NCBI RefSeq assembly: GCF_900291475.1
Contig: NZ_OLMM01000004.1
Location: 322,028 to 386,027 of the forward strand
DNA: 64,000 nt
From: Acidaminococcus hominis
GTDB lineage: Bacteria; Bacillota; Negativicutes; Acidaminococcales; Acidaminococcaceae
Direction: 5' to 3'
The notes beneath the pieces were generated by a model. It searched no databases and had not been told where the DNA came from. It saw only the letters and a list, made by a program, of their open reading frames with translations. Made by a program: the position numbers and the translations under genes. This document shows positions 6,945 to 15,690 of this stretch, one piece after another; the first letter of the stretch is position 1, and each line of letters starts with the position of its first letter.

Positions 6945-8216
6945 ATGAGCGCTGCCAAAAGCACTACCCGGTCTGCTCTAGCCAACTACCGGGACCCCAT
7001 TATCCTGATCACCTTCTGTATTATTGGTGCCATCCTGGGACTCTATTTGGGGGACAAGGCTTCTATCCTGAAGCCCATTGGCCAGATTTTCTTGAACTTA
7101 TTGTTTTGTTTGATTGTACCCCTGATTTTCTTCTCCATTGCCGGCTCTATTGCCAACACCAAGGATACGGGCAAGGTAGGGAAAATGATTGGCTACACCC
7201 TGTTGATTTTCATTACCACCGCCATCATTTCCGGTGCACTGATCCTGATTGTCACCCACTTTACCGGGGTGCCCACCACCTTTAACGCCCCCAAAGCCAC
7301 CCAGACGGCCATGAAGACGGTGTCCATCAGTGACCAGATTGTCAATACCCTGACGGTGGGCGACCTGCCGCTGTTGATTTCTCGGTTCCACGTACTGCCC
7401 CTGATCATCCTGACCATTTTCTTCGGCATCTGCGTCTCCATGATTGGCGAACCGGCCAAACCCGTAGTGGAATGGATGAACGCCATGTCCCTGGTATGCT
7501 ACAAGATGGTGGCCATTCTCATGAAAGCCGCTCCCATTGGTCTGGGCGCCTACTTTGCAGACCTGACCGGGACCTACGGCATCGACCTGTTAAAGGCCTA
7601 CGGCAATGCCATGCTGGTGTTCTACTCCGTGGTCATTCTGTACTTCTTCCTGTTCCTGGGGCTGTACGCCTACATTGGCGCCGGCAGCTGGGGGGTCAAG
7701 AACTTCTTCAAGGTCATCCTGGCTCCTGCCCTGACCGCCCTGGGCACCCGTTCCTCCGCCGCCACCATCCCTCTGCAGATGGAAGCCTGCGACAAACTGG
7801 GGGTTCCCCGGGAAATTTCTTCCGTGGTGGTAGCCATGGGTGCTACCTGCCATATGGACGGTGCCTGCATTGCCATCGTGTATTCCGAAGTGCTGGCCAC
7901 CACTCTGTTTGGCACCCCGTTGGCCGGCTTTGACTTTGCTTTGGCCCTGTTCGTGGGCGTAGCCTCCTCCGTAGCCACGTCTTCCGTACCGGGCGGCGGC
8001 GCAGCCGGTGAAACCATGATTGTATCCGTGTTCAACCTGCCGGAAGCAGCCTTCCCCATCCTGTTGATGGTTATCGAACTGTTTGACCCGGGCTGCACGC
8101 TGCTGAACTCCTGCGGCGACACCGTGGTTTCCATGGTCATCAGCCGGATTTTCTACGGGAAAGACTGGTACAAAAAGAACTTGAATGGAAAGGATGTCCT
8201 GGCCTATGAAGATTGA
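6945..8216 (+). CDS. Dicarboxylate/amino acid:cation symporter (DAACS, GltP type)
   Basis: A 423-residue polytopic membrane protein of the glutamate/C4-dicarboxylate symporter family. It shows the re-entrant loop 1 serine-rich motif (LGTRSSAATIPLQME), the cation-site stretch (CHMDGACIAIVY in place of the usual NMDG) and the second loop (SSVPGGGAAGETMIV). It imports glutamate, aspartate or C4-dicarboxylates with Na+ or H+. For an amino-acid-fermenting organism glutamate is a natural substrate, but sequence alone does not decide this. GGGAGGG lies about 9 nt before the ATG. The hydrolase gene downstream overlaps its stop by 11 nt, so the two are cotranscribed. Confidence 0.88.
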   Translation: MSAAKSTTRSALANYRDPIILITFCIIGAILGLYLGDKASILKPIGQIFLNLLFCLIVPLIFFSIAGSIANTKDTGKVGKMIGYTLLIFITTAIISGALILIVTHFTGVPTTFNAPKATQTAMKTVSISDQIVNTLTVGDLPLLISRFHVLPLIILTIFFGICVSMIGEPAKPVVEWMNAMSLVCYKMVAILMKAAPIGLGAYFADLTGTYGIDLLKAYGNAMLVFYSVVILYFFLFLGLYAYIGAGSWGVKNFFKVILAPALTALGTRSSAATIPLQMEACDKLGVPREISSVVVAMGATCHMDGACIAIVYSEVLATTLFGTPLAGFDFALALFVGVASSVATSSVPGGGAAGETMIVSVFNLPEAAFPILLMVIELFDPGCTLLNSCGDTVVSMVISRIFYGKDWYKKNLNGKDVLAYED

Positions 8217-9042
8217 TGCCTCCTATGTACTGCGGGAACCGGAACAGGGCAGCGCGGCCCTGCCGGACTCCCTGGACCTGATGCTCAATATTGGCGGCTC
8301 TCGGGTCCTGGGGGAAATCTATCTGCCCAGCGGGGTCTACGAGGCTCCCCATCCTGCGGTGGTCCTGTGCCACGGAATTCCTGGCACCAACTGCAACGAC
8401 GACCTGGCCCAAAGCCTCCGGCGCATGGGCTGTGTGGTGCTGCGGCTGTACCACCGGGGGGCCTGGGGCAGTGACGGGCTGTATTCCTTCTCCCACTGCC
8501 TGGAAGATGCCCTGTATACGGCCAACTGGGCCCGGGAAGAGGCTCCCAAGGAATACGGCATCGACCCGGACAATATTTTCCTGGCAGGCCACTCCAACGG
8601 CGGCAACACGGTACTGAACGCCGCCCGGCAGCTGCCCTGGATCAAGGGCATTATGGCCTTCTGCCCCTTTGACCATGCAGCCCTCCGGGACCTGCTGCAG
8701 GAAGAAGAAATCAAGGCCCTGTTTACGGAGATTTCCGCCGTACTCCATATTGAGAGCCCGGAAGTCCTGTGGCAGGACAGTTTCTCCCACTATAAGGAGT
8801 GGGGCTTTGCCCAGCTGGCTCCGGAATTCCAGCACCGGAACCTGCTGCTCATTGGCGGCAAGCGGGATACGGTGGCACCTCCGGACAAGATGGTGCTGCC
8901 CCTGTGGAATGCCCTGGAGCAGCTGCCCACCCAAGCTAACCACAAACTGGTACTCCTGGACTCCAACCACTCCCTGGATACCGCCCGGCTGGCCCTGGCC
9001 GAAACCCTGGGCACCTGGCTGGAACAGGTGGTAAAAGGCTAA
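8206..9042 (+). CDS. Alpha/beta hydrolase (dienelactone hydrolase-like)
   Basis: A 278-residue serine hydrolase. The oxyanion region is CHGIPGTNCNDD, the nucleophile elbow GHSNGGN, the acid lies in GGKRDTVAPP and the histidine in DSNHSLD, a complete Ser-Asp-His triad. No signal peptide, so cytoplasmic. The chosen start at 8206 overlaps the symporter stop by 11 nt and has AAAGGA upstream; in-frame ATGs at 8185 and 8194 are less well placed. Overlap with a carboxylate or amino-acid importer suggests it cleaves an ester or amide of an imported compound, but the substrate is unknown. Confidence 0.78.
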   Translation: MKIDASYVLREPEQGSAALPDSLDLMLNIGGSRVLGEIYLPSGVYEAPHPAVVLCHGIPGTNCNDDLAQSLRRMGCVVLRLYHRGAWGSDGLYSFSHCLEDALYTANWAREEAPKEYGIDPDNIFLAGHSNGGNTVLNAARQLPWIKGIMAFCPFDHAALRDLLQEEEIKALFTEISAVLHIESPEVLWQDSFSHYKEWGFAQLAPEFQHRNLLLIGGKRDTVAPPDKMVLPLWNALEQLPTQANHKLVLLDSNHSLDTARLALAETLGTWLEQVVKG

Positions 9043-9056
9043 ACCCTGATGAACCT

Positions 9057-9094
9057 AAAAGCCCTGACTGCAAGCTGTGCAGCCAGGGCTTTTT
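9057..9094 (+). terminator. Terminator after the hydrolase
   Basis: AAAAGCCCTG pairs with CAGGGCTTTTT; the T-run follows on the plus strand, 15 nt past the hydrolase stop. Confidence 0.75.
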
Positions 9095-9111
9095 CATTTG
9101 CAAAGCAAGAC

Positions 9112-9155
9112 AAAATAACCGTTCCCAAAAGCAAGCTTTTGAGAACGGTTATTTT
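9112..9155 (-). terminator. Terminator of the hcp operon (possibly bidirectional)
   Basis: A long stem, AAAATAACCGTTC (9112-9124) with GAACGGTTATTTT (from 9143), enclosing a smaller AAAAGC/GCTTTT hairpin. On the minus strand it ends in a T-rich tail just past the DUF488 stop. A/T runs on both sides allow bidirectional use. Confidence 0.75.
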
Positions 9156-9517
9156 TATAATTGGGTTTCCAGCCAGTGCTTCAGCACCACCGCATTGTTG
9201 TGTTCCTGGTCCTTGGCCCCGTACAGCAGGGTTACATTCCCCTGCTGGAGCAGGTTCCGTACCTTTTCCAGGAATGCCGCTGCGGCAGGATTTGCTGCCA
9301 GCTCTTTCTGGTAGGATTCCGTAAAGGAGGGAAACAGGTCCGGTTCATGGCCAAAGGACTTGCGCAGCTCTGGACTAGGAGCAATTTCCTTCTCCCATTC
9401 CTCCAGCTGGGCCTTGGCTTTGGCAATGCCCCGGGGCCACAGACGGTCCACCAAAATCCGGCAGCCGTCCGTTTCCTCACAAGTTTCGTAAATCCGTTTG
9501 ATCTGGAGATTTCCCAT
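9155..9517 (-). CDS. DUF488 family protein
   Basis: A 120-residue protein with the DUF488 (YeaO-like) signature: IKRIYETCEETDGCRILVDR followed by LWPRGIAKAKAQLEEWEKEI, then an LRKSFGH stretch and FLEKV...TLLYGAKDQEHNNA. Biochemical function is not established. AAGG lies 7 nt before the ATG. It starts 19 nt after the small Cys-rich protein downstream of hcp and ends in a strong terminator, so it is the last gene of the hcp transcript. This suggests, without proving, a role in the same nitrosative or oxidative stress response. Confidence 0.8.
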   Translation of the reverse strand: MGNLQIKRIYETCEETDGCRILVDRLWPRGIAKAKAQLEEWEKEIAPSPELRKSFGHEPDLFPSFTESYQKELAANPAAAAFLEKVRNLLQQGNVTLLYGAKDQEHNNAVVLKHWLETQL

Positions 9518-9536
9518 AGGAAAGCCTTCTATCTGT

Positions 9537-9698
9537 TTATTTCTTGGCCTGTTTTTCTGCCTTCCGGGCCAACTGCTCGCAGGCCGTCAGAGGATACTTC
9601 TTGGAGCTGTGATGGAAAGCGATGCAGGGTTCGCACTGGGCAAACCGGGGACAGGAAGTCCGGGGGCAGGGACAGATACTGGGGTCATATAGGGCCAT
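9537..9698 (-). CDS. 53-residue Cys-rich protein downstream of hcp
   Basis: Starts 1 nt after the hcp stop and encodes MALYDPSICPCPRTSCPRFA, then QCEPCIAFHHSSKKYPLTAC, then EQLARKAEKQAKK. Six cysteines fall in a C-x-C-x4-C-x5-C-x2-C pattern with a later Cys and two adjacent His, suggesting a small zinc or iron-sulfur site, with a basic C-terminal helix. Too short for many gene finders. The tight spacing between hcp and DUF488 makes translation likely. It could be a redox partner, metal chaperone or assembly factor for Hcp; that is inference. Confidence 0.7.
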   Translation of the reverse strand: MALYDPSICPCPRTSCPRFAQCEPCIAFHHSSKKYPLTACEQLARKAEKQAKK

Positions 9699-9699
9699 C

Positions 9700-11337
9700 T
9701 TAGGCGCCGAAGAACAGGTTCATATCGTCTTCCACAGAGCCGATGCCAGCGATGCCGAAGTTCTTCACCAGAACGTTGGCTACGTTGGGGGACAGGAAGG
9801 CAGGCAGGGTGGGTCCCAGATGGATGTTCTTCACACCCAGGTACAGCAGGGCCAGGAGAACGATAACAGCCTTTTGTTCATACCAGGCAATGTTGTACAC
9901 GATGGGCAGCTTGTTCACATCGTCCAGGCCGAAGACTTCCTTCAGTTTCAGGGCAATCAGAGCCAGGGAGTAGGAGTCGTTGCATTGGCCGGCATCCAGT
10001 ACACGGGGAATACCGCCGATGTCACCCAGGTTCAGTTTGTTATATCTGTATTTGGCGCAGCCAGCGGTCAGGATGATGGTATCCTTGGGCAGGGCTTCTG
10101 CAAACTTGGTGTAGTAGTCACGGCTCTTCATGCGGCCATCGCAGCCAGCCATTACCACGAATTTCTTCACAGCGCCGGATTTTACAGCTTCTACTACTTT
10201 GTCAGCCAGGGCAAATACCTGTTCATGAGCAAAGCCGCCAACGATGGTACCATGTTCAATTTCTACAGGAGGTTTGCATTCCTTGGCTTGGGCAATCAGG
10301 GCGCTGAAGTCCTTGTGGCCATTTTCGTCAGCTACAATGTGTTTGCAGCCAGGATAGCCGGCAGCACCGGTGGTCCACAGACGGTCTTTGTAGCTGTCTT
10401 TGGGCGGAACGATGCAGTTGGAGGTCATCAGGATGGGTCCGTTGAAGGTTTCGAATTCTTCTTTTTGTTTCCACCAGGCGTTGCCATAGTTGCCGGCAAA
10501 GTTGGTGTATTTCTTGAAGAACGGATAGTAGTGGGCCGGCAGCATTTCAGAGTGGGTGTATACATCCACGCCGGTGCCTTGGGTCTGATCCAGCAGCATT
10601 TCCAGGTCCTTCAGGTCATGGCCGGAAATCAGGATACCAGGGTTATTGCGTACGCCGATATCCACGGTGGTGATTTCAGGATTGCCGTAAGCACCGGTGT
10701 TGGCACCATCCAGCAGGGCCATGCCTTGTACGCCGTATTTACCGGTTTCCAGGGTCAGGGCAACCAGATCATCCACGGTCAGGCTGTCATCCAGGGTAGC
10801 GGCCAGGGCGCGCTGCAGGAAAGCATCTACTTCGGGGTTATCCTGTACCAGGTTGTTGGCATGTTTGCTGTAGGCAGACAGACCTTTCAGACCATAGGTA
10901 ATCATTTCCCGCAGGGAACGGATGTCTTCGTTTTCGGTGGCCAGTACGCCAACGTTCTTAGCTTTGGCATCAAATTCGCTTTCTTCCCCGTTCCACAGGG
11001 CAGCTTCCGGCAGGCCGGCCTTATCGGTCAATTGACCCAGCAGCTCAGCTTTTACCTGCAAAGTCTTTTTGATTTCAGCAATGATGGCTTCCCGATCGAA
11101 GTTGGCATTGGTGATGGTAATGAACAGGTTAACAGTACACAGGTGGTTTACTTCCCGGCTGACTTCCTTGCCTTCAGCACGCAGTTTGGTGGTGATGGCG
11201 GACAGGCCTTTGGTCACGTAGATCAGCAGGTCCTGCATAGCAGCTACTTCCGGTTTCTTGCCGCATACGCCTACAACCGTGCAGCCTTTGCAGCCGGCAG
11301 TTTCCTGACATTGAAAACAGAACATTTTATTTTCCAT
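9700..11337 (-). CDS. hcp: Hydroxylamine reductase / hybrid-cluster protein Hcp
   Basis: Hcp carries a [4Fe-4S] cluster and a hybrid Fe-S-O cluster. It reduces hydroxylamine and NO in vitro and acts in nitrosative stress. The 545-residue product starts at 11337, where AGGGGAG lies 7 nt upstream. The N-terminal cysteine motif is [20 protein letters not shown] then CGK. Hybrid-cluster ligands occur in the C-terminal half, e.g. the [12 protein letters not shown] and [10 protein letters not shown] stretches. Length is normal for the family. No hcr reductase gene is adjacent; instead a 53-residue Cys-rich protein and a DUF488 protein follow in the same transcript. The leader holds a palindrome at the position of a class II CRP/FNR site. 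Confidence 0.95.
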   Translation of the reverse strand: MENKMFCFQCQETAGCKGCTVVGVCGKKPEVAAMQDLLIYVTKGLSAITTKLRAEGKEVSREVNHLCTVNLFITITNANFDREAIIAEIKKTLQVKAELLGQLTDKAGLPEAALWNGEESEFDAKAKNVGVLATENEDIRSLREMITYGLKGLSAYSKHANNLVQDNPEVDAFLQRALAATLDDSLTVDDLVALTLETGKYGVQGMALLDGANTGAYGNPEITTVDIGVRNNPGILISGHDLKDLEMLLDQTQGTGVDVYTHSEMLPAHYYPFFKKYTNFAGNYGNAWWKQKEEFETFNGPILMTSNCIVPPKDSYKDRLWTTGAAGYPGCKHIVADENGHKDFSALIAQAKECKPPVEIEHGTIVGGFAHEQVFALADKVVEAVKSGAVKKFVVMAGCDGRMKSRDYYTKFAEALPKDTIILTAGCAKYRYNKLNLGDIGGIPRVLDAGQCNDSYSLALIALKLKEVFGLDDVNKLPIVYNIAWYEQKAVIVLLALLYLGVKNIHLGPTLPAFLSPNVANVLVKNFGIAGIGSVEDDMNLFFGA

Positions 11338-11404
11338 ACTTTTACTCCCCTTTTCTAACAGGTAAAAATGAGATTCTTTGAGGTGTTGTTCGCTCGATGG
11401 TTTT

Positions 11405-11447
11405 ATTATAAAGAAACCCACCTCCTTTGTCCGTTGTTAAAACAACG
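11405..11447 (-). promoter_or_regulatory. hcp promoter with CRP/FNR-like palindrome at about -41.5
   Basis: On the minus strand, CGGACA (11428-11433), 17 nt, TATAAT (11405-11410). The palindrome CGTTGTT-TT-AACAACG (11432-11447), also readable as GTTGT-N4-ACAAC, is centred 41.5 bp upstream of the predicted start. That is the classic spot for a CRP/FNR-family activator such as HcpR-type regulators. Confidence 0.5.
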
Positions 11448-11456
11448 AAAATAAAA

Positions 11457-12239
11457 TTATCCCAAGGAAACGTCCAAAATCATCATCACCGTGAAACCCA
11501 GGGCAAAGGTCAGCACCCCAATATTGGAATGCTCCCCTTCGGACATTTCCGGAATCAGTTCTTCCACCACCACGTACAGCATGGCCCCTGCCGCAAAGCT
11601 GAGGAAATACGGCAGCAGCCGGACAATGTACTGGGAGGCCCAGATGGTAAACACCGCCGCAATCGGTTCTACCACCCCGGACAGGACCCCGCCGACAAAA
11701 GCCTTGTGGTGTCCCAACCCTGCTGCCCGCAGCGGCAGGGAAATAATGGCTCCTTCGGGGAAATTCTGAATGGCAATCCCCAGGGACAGGGCAATGGCAC
11801 TGCCCAGGGTAATGGTCCCCGGGTCATTCAAAAAGCCGGCATAAATCATGCCCACGGCCATACCTTCCGGAATATTATGGAGGGTCACGGCCAAAATCAT
11901 CATGGTGGTCCGGGCCAAATGGCTTTTGGGCCCTTCCGCCTTTTGGGCGTTGAGATGCAGGTGGGGAATCAGGGTATCCAGCAGCAGCAGGAACAACGTC
12001 CCCACCCAGAACCCTACAGCCGCTGGAATAAAGGCCAGACGCCCCAGGGCAGCGGATTCCTCCAGGGCAGGAATCAAAAGGCTCCAAATGGACGCCGCCA
12101 CCATAACCCCGGCGGCAAAGCCCGTCAGCCCCCGCTGGAGCTGCCGGTTCAGCTGGTCCTTCATAAAGTACACACAGGCAGCCCCCAGGGATGTGCCTAA
12201 AAAGGGAATTAGGATTCCCTTCCAAATTTCAGAATTCAT
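11457..12239 (-). CDS. ZIP-family metal transporter (ZupT-like)
   Basis: A 260-residue protein with eight hydrophobic segments and ZIP motifs: HNIPEGMAVG in helix 4, FPEGAIISLPLR in helix 5, and HKAFVGGVLSGVVEPIAA. The loop between helices 3 and 4 has a short HLHLN histidine cluster. It likely imports zinc, iron or manganese. GAGAGGAG precedes the ATG. It lies 30 nt after the exported 214-residue protein and may be the last gene of the nucleoside-phosphorylase operon. Metal specificity cannot be read from sequence. Confidence 0.85.
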   Translation of the reverse strand: MNSEIWKGILIPFLGTSLGAACVYFMKDQLNRQLQRGLTGFAAGVMVAASIWSLLIPALEESAALGRLAFIPAAVGFWVGTLFLLLLDTLIPHLHLNAQKAEGPKSHLARTTMMILAVTLHNIPEGMAVGMIYAGFLNDPGTITLGSAIALSLGIAIQNFPEGAIISLPLRAAGLGHHKAFVGGVLSGVVEPIAAVFTIWASQYIVRLLPYFLSFAAGAMLYVVVEELIPEMSEGEHSNIGVLTFALGFTVMMILDVSLG

Positions 12240-12269
12240 GGATTGGCTCCTCTCTGAGATGTTTCCCGT

Positions 12270-12914
12270 TTAGATTTCCGGCTTGTTTTCCATTTTCATG
12301 GCCAAATTGCTAAGGGCATACTGGATTTCCCGTTCCGGCGGCACCGCCAGGGAAACCTCCGTGGTTTCCACCTTCCGCAGGTTCTTATGCAGGAATTTCT
12401 GGTTCTCCTGCTTGTACAGGTACAGATCGGCAGCGGTCAGCACCCGGAGCCAGGTATCCGGCCCGTCGTCCCACCAGCCCATAAGCATAGGTTCCACATA
12501 GTATTCTTCCATGGCTTTTACAATCACCACGGCCACCACGTCCGCCTGGGCCTTTTGGCCAATGGCAGCAAATTCCGCCGCAGTGTAATGGTCGTCATCG
12601 GAATTGGACTGGCTGAGCACCGCACTGGCCGCCTGGACAGCCTGGGGATCGTCAATGAAGGTATACTCGGCCCTAGGGTAGGCCTGACGCACCTGCCGCT
12701 TCCACAGGGCTTTCATGGCCGGGGTCACTTCCCCCGTTTGGTCGTAGACCACAAAGGCCATGCCCTTTCGGTTCAGGGGATCCCCCGCCACCGTTGGAAC
12801 GGCCGCCGGGCTTTCCGCCGGGGCCTGGGCGGCCCAGGCAGGGCTCCCGGGCAAAAGCATAACCAAGCTCAAGAGCGAAGCCAAAAGTACCAGTACTTGT
12901 TTCAGGGCTTTCAT
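12270..12914 (-). CDS. Exported protein of unknown function
   Basis: A 214-residue protein with a signal peptide (MKALKQVLVLLASLLSLVML then LPGSPAWAA). The mature part alternates strands and helices, with KGMAFVVYDQTGEVTPAMKA near residue 50 and the strand QADVVAVVIVKAMEEYYVEP near 130, an alpha/beta layout reminiscent of exported proteins that assemble in the envelope. I do not recognise the family. Its ATG overlaps the deoB stop as ATGA (12911-12914), so it is translationally coupled to deoB. That is odd for an exported protein and a cytoplasmic mutase. Confidence 0.6.
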   Translation of the reverse strand: MKALKQVLVLLASLLSLVMLLPGSPAWAAQAPAESPAAVPTVAGDPLNRKGMAFVVYDQTGEVTPAMKALWKRQVRQAYPRAEYTFIDDPQAVQAASAVLSQSNSDDDHYTAAEFAAIGQKAQADVVAVVIVKAMEEYYVEPMLMGWWDDGPDTWLRVLTAADLYLYKQENQKFLHKNLRKVETTEVSLAVPPEREIQYALSNLAMKMENKPEI

Positions 12915-14143
12915 TTTACCACCTTCTGTGCAGTCCCCCGTTTCAGGGTAAGGCCCAAATGCTGGGCCAGAATCTGCCCCATATCGGAGTAAGTTTCCAT
13001 GGGTTTCAGGGCGCCGGGAAGCACCTCCGGCCCAAAGAACAGGGCGGGCACGTGCTCCCGGGTATGGTCGGAGCCGGTCCAGGTAGGATCACAGCCGTGG
13101 TCCGCCGTCACCAGCACCAGGTCCCCGGGCTGGAGCTTGGCCCACAGTTCCGGCAGCCGCCGGTCAATGAGCATCAGCCCTTCCCCGTAGCCTTCCACGT
13201 TCCGGCGATGGCCGTAGGTAGAGTCAAAATCCACAAAATTGGTGAATACCAGACTCCTGTCCCCGGCATCGTCCATAGCCTGTAGGGTAGCGTCAAACAG
13301 GGCATCCAGGCCCGTTGCCTTATAGGCCTTGGTAATGCCCCTGTGGGCAAAAATATCCGCAATCTTGCCAATGGCGTACACGCCCCCGGCCTGTTCGTAA
13401 ACCGCATCTACCAGGGTGGGTTCCGGGGCGGGCACTGCATAGTCGTGGCGATTGCCGGTGCGCACGAAGGTATCCGCCGTTTCCCCTACAAAGGGCCGGG
13501 CGATAACCCGGGCAATATGGTAGGGCTGCACCAGCTGGTAGGCCGCCTGGCAAAGAGCGTACAGCCGGTCCAGGCCAAAATGCTCCTCATGGGCGGCAAT
13601 CTGCAGCACCGAATCCGCAGAGGTATAGACAATGGGCTTGCCGGTGCGGATGCTTTCCTCCCCCAGTTCCTTGAGAATGACCGTACCGGAGGCGTGCTTT
13701 TCTCCCAGCACCCCGGGCAGGTTTCCTGCCTGAATCAGGCCGTCAATAATGTCCTTGGGGAAGCAGTGGGGTACGTTGGGAAAATACCCCCAGTCAAACT
13801 TGACGGGGACCCCGGCCATTTCCCAATGGCCGCTGAGCGTATCCTTACCGCTGCTGATTTCCCGGGCGTAGGTATAGGCCCCTTTCAGGGGCTCAGCGGC
13901 GTTTAGGCTGGCCGCAAGTTTTTTGCCTGTACTGGCTTCATGGGCCAGTTCCAAGCCCACCTGGGCCAAATATGGCAGTTTTAAGAGGGGTTTTGCGGCA
14001 TCCTCTGCGTGGCCTTTGGCAAACCACTGGGCAATATGCCCCAGGGTATCCGCTCCTGCGTCCCCAAATTTGGCGGCATCCGGTGCGCCTCCAATGCCAA
14101 AAGAATCCAACATTAAGATGATACAGCGTTTCACTGGAATCAC
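12911..14143 (-). CDS. deoB: Phosphopentomutase DeoB
   Basis: DeoB interconverts (deoxy)ribose 1-phosphate and 5-phosphate, linking nucleoside breakdown to the pentose phosphate pathway. The 410-residue product shows the alkaline-phosphatase-superfamily metal site (IILMLDSFGIGGAPDA, FGDAGADTLGHI), the middle ISSGKDTLSGHWEMAG stretch, and the C-terminal LVLVTADHGCDPTWTGSDHT metal ligands. The start is a GTG: either 14143, overlapping the upstream TGA as GTGA, or 14134, which has AAGGGAG 8 nt upstream. The second is better spaced. The preceding gene is a nucleoside phosphorylase, so this is a nucleoside salvage operon. Confidence 0.95.
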   Translation of the reverse strand: MIPVKRCIILMLDSFGIGGAPDAAKFGDAGADTLGHIAQWFAKGHAEDAAKPLLKLPYLAQVGLELAHEASTGKKLAASLNAAEPLKGAYTYAREISSGKDTLSGHWEMAGVPVKFDWGYFPNVPHCFPKDIIDGLIQAGNLPGVLGEKHASGTVILKELGEESIRTGKPIVYTSADSVLQIAAHEEHFGLDRLYALCQAAYQLVQPYHIARVIARPFVGETADTFVRTGNRHDYAVPAPEPTLVDAVYEQAGGVYAIGKIADIFAHRGITKAYKATGLDALFDATLQAMDDAGDRSLVFTNFVDFDSTYGHRRNVEGYGEGLMLIDRRLPELWAKLQPGDLVLVTADHGCDPTWTGSDHTREHVPALFFGPEVLPGALKPMETYSDMGQILAQHLGLTLKRGTAQKVVK

Positions 14144-14928
14144 TCCCTTACCAACAACTCGTTCAAAGCCCGGTGGAGAATGGCCTGAAAGCGGCTTTCC
14201 GCCTGTTTATACACCTCCGGCGAAGCTATGCTCTCGCTTTGGGTCCGTTTGGCCACCACCCCGCACAGGCTGGCTGCCTTCATTCCCAGGGCCTGGGCCG
14301 TCACAAACACGGCGGCGGTTTCCATTTCATAATTGGTGACCCCCAGCTGCTGCCATTCCTTCATGCTGCCCTGGAAACGGCGGGGCACGTACCCGGTAAA
14401 GCTGTCATACCGTTCCTGGCCGGGCCAAAAGGTATCCGAAGATACGCAGATGCCCACCTGGTGCGGGATATTGAGCAGCCGGGCAGCATACACCAAGAGC
14501 TGGGTCAGTTCCAGGTCCGCTACCGCGGGAAATTCCAAGGGGGCGTAGTGGGTACTGGTACCCTCCAGCCGCACCGCTCCCTTGATGATGACCACCTCTC
14601 CCAGGTTCAGGTTCTCCTGGATGGAGCCGGTGGTGCCCACCCGGATCACCCGGCGAATGCCCAAACGGGCCAGTTCCTCCAGACAAATGGCGGTGGACGG
14701 CCCTCCCATGCCTGTAGAGCAGACCAGCACCGGCTTGTCCTGCACCTGCGCCAGGGCGCTGGTGTATTCCCGGTGGCTGGTCAGATCAATGGTCGGCCCC
14801 ATAGCCTCTGCCAGGGACCGGACACGCCCCGGGTCTCCGGGCAGTAACGCGATATCCGCTCCCAGAAGCATGTTCTGGGACAATTGGGTGTGGTACAATA
14901 CTTCTTCTGGTTTTGCGTAATGTCCCAT
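14140..14928 (-). CDS. udp: Uridine phosphorylase-type nucleoside phosphorylase
   Basis: Phosphorolytic cleavage of nucleosides to base and (deoxy)ribose 1-phosphate. The 262-residue protein has the phosphate-binding LLPGDPGRV loop near residue 30, the STGMGGPSTAICLEELARLG stretch near 85-104, RVGTTGSIQ, and the nucleoside-site motif NYEMETAAVF. These match the NP-I family, closest in style to uridine phosphorylase. The downstream GTGA overlap with deoB couples production of ribose 1-phosphate to its conversion to the 5-phosphate. Base preference (uridine or wider) is not certain. Confidence 0.85.
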   Translation of the reverse strand: MGHYAKPEEVLYHTQLSQNMLLGADIALLPGDPGRVRSLAEAMGPTIDLTSHREYTSALAQVQDKPVLVCSTGMGGPSTAICLEELARLGIRRVIRVGTTGSIQENLNLGEVVIIKGAVRLEGTSTHYAPLEFPAVADLELTQLLVYAARLLNIPHQVGICVSSDTFWPGQERYDSFTGYVPRRFQGSMKEWQQLGVTNYEMETAAVFVTAQALGMKAASLCGVVAKRTQSESIASPEVYKQAESRFQAILHRALNELLVRE

Positions 14929-14990
14929 ACAAACTCCTTTCCGGCCACAACGGCCAACTCAGTATACTTATATAATAACACGCAGGCGGA

Positions 14991-15026
14991 AAAAATGCGG
15001 GGCAAAAATTGCTTTTGCTCCGCATT
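14991..15026 (-). terminator. Terminator after the HD-domain gene
   Basis: AATGCGG (14994-15000) pairs with CCGCATT (15020-15026). On the minus strand a T-run follows, 8 nt past the HD-protein stop. Confidence 0.65.
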
Positions 15027-15033
15027 CTCTTCC

Positions 15034-15609
15034 TTATTCTTCCATTTCTTTTTGTACCGTTTCTTCACAGGAACGCATGGCCAAAATGCTCTGCTCAAAC
15101 AGTTTGTTGAGATCCCAGCCCAGCATATCGGCTCCCTGCTGGATTACGTCCCGGCTGCAGCCGGCGGCGAAATGCTTATCCTTGAATTTCTTCTTCAGGG
15201 ACTTCACTTCCATATCCTGGACGCTTTTGGAGGGCCGCATCAGGGCTGCGGCCCCAATGAGCCCGGACAGTTCGTCCACGGCATACAGCACCTTTTCCAT
15301 TTCCAGCTGGGGTTCCACGTCACTGCAGCGGGGCCAGCCGTGGCTGGCTACCGCATGAATCAGCTTTTCGTCCCAGCCTTTTTCCCGGAGGATTTCCGCT
15401 TCCTTCCGGCAGTGCTGGTCCGGATATTTTTCATAATCCAAATCGTGGAGCAGACCTACCAGGCCCCAGAAATCTTCTTCGTCCCCGTAGCCCAATTCCC
15501 GGGCAAAATAGCGCATACAGCCTTCTACCGTCAGCCCGTGCTGCCGGTGGAAAGGCTCCTGATTGTATTCCTTTAACAGTTCCCAAGCTTCTTCACGCGT
15601 TCCTGCCAT
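15034..15609 (-). CDS. HD-domain phosphohydrolase-like protein
   Basis: A 191-residue protein from the ATG at 15609 (GGGGAGAG upstream). The HD signature is LVGLLHDLDYEKYPDQHCRK near residues 60-80, with a downstream VASHGW and a YAVDELSGLIGAAALMRPSK stretch, as in small HDIG-type hydrolases found beside tRNA or nucleotide genes. Substrate unknown. The gene stands alone between terminators, with its own TATACT -10 element (extended TGC) upstream. Confidence 0.75.
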   Translation of the reverse strand: MAGTREEAWELLKEYNQEPFHRQHGLTVEGCMRYFARELGYGDEEDFWGLVGLLHDLDYEKYPDQHCRKEAEILREKGWDEKLIHAVASHGWPRCSDVEPQLEMEKVLYAVDELSGLIGAAALMRPSKSVQDMEVKSLKKKFKDKHFAAGCSRDVIQQGADMLGWDLNKLFEQSILAMRSCEETVQKEMEE

Positions 15610-15690
15610 AGCTTTCTCTCCCCTCGGATATTTGAGTATTGTGGAAAATTCCCCTATAGTATAGCACAAACCTGGGGTATCCGCCTAAAA

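Noticed and set aside
9622..11358. 578-codon open frame on the plus strand opposite hcp
   Set aside because: It is the antisense of the clear hcp gene and has no protein-like pattern, start signal or family match. Long antisense frames are common in this GC-rich DNA.
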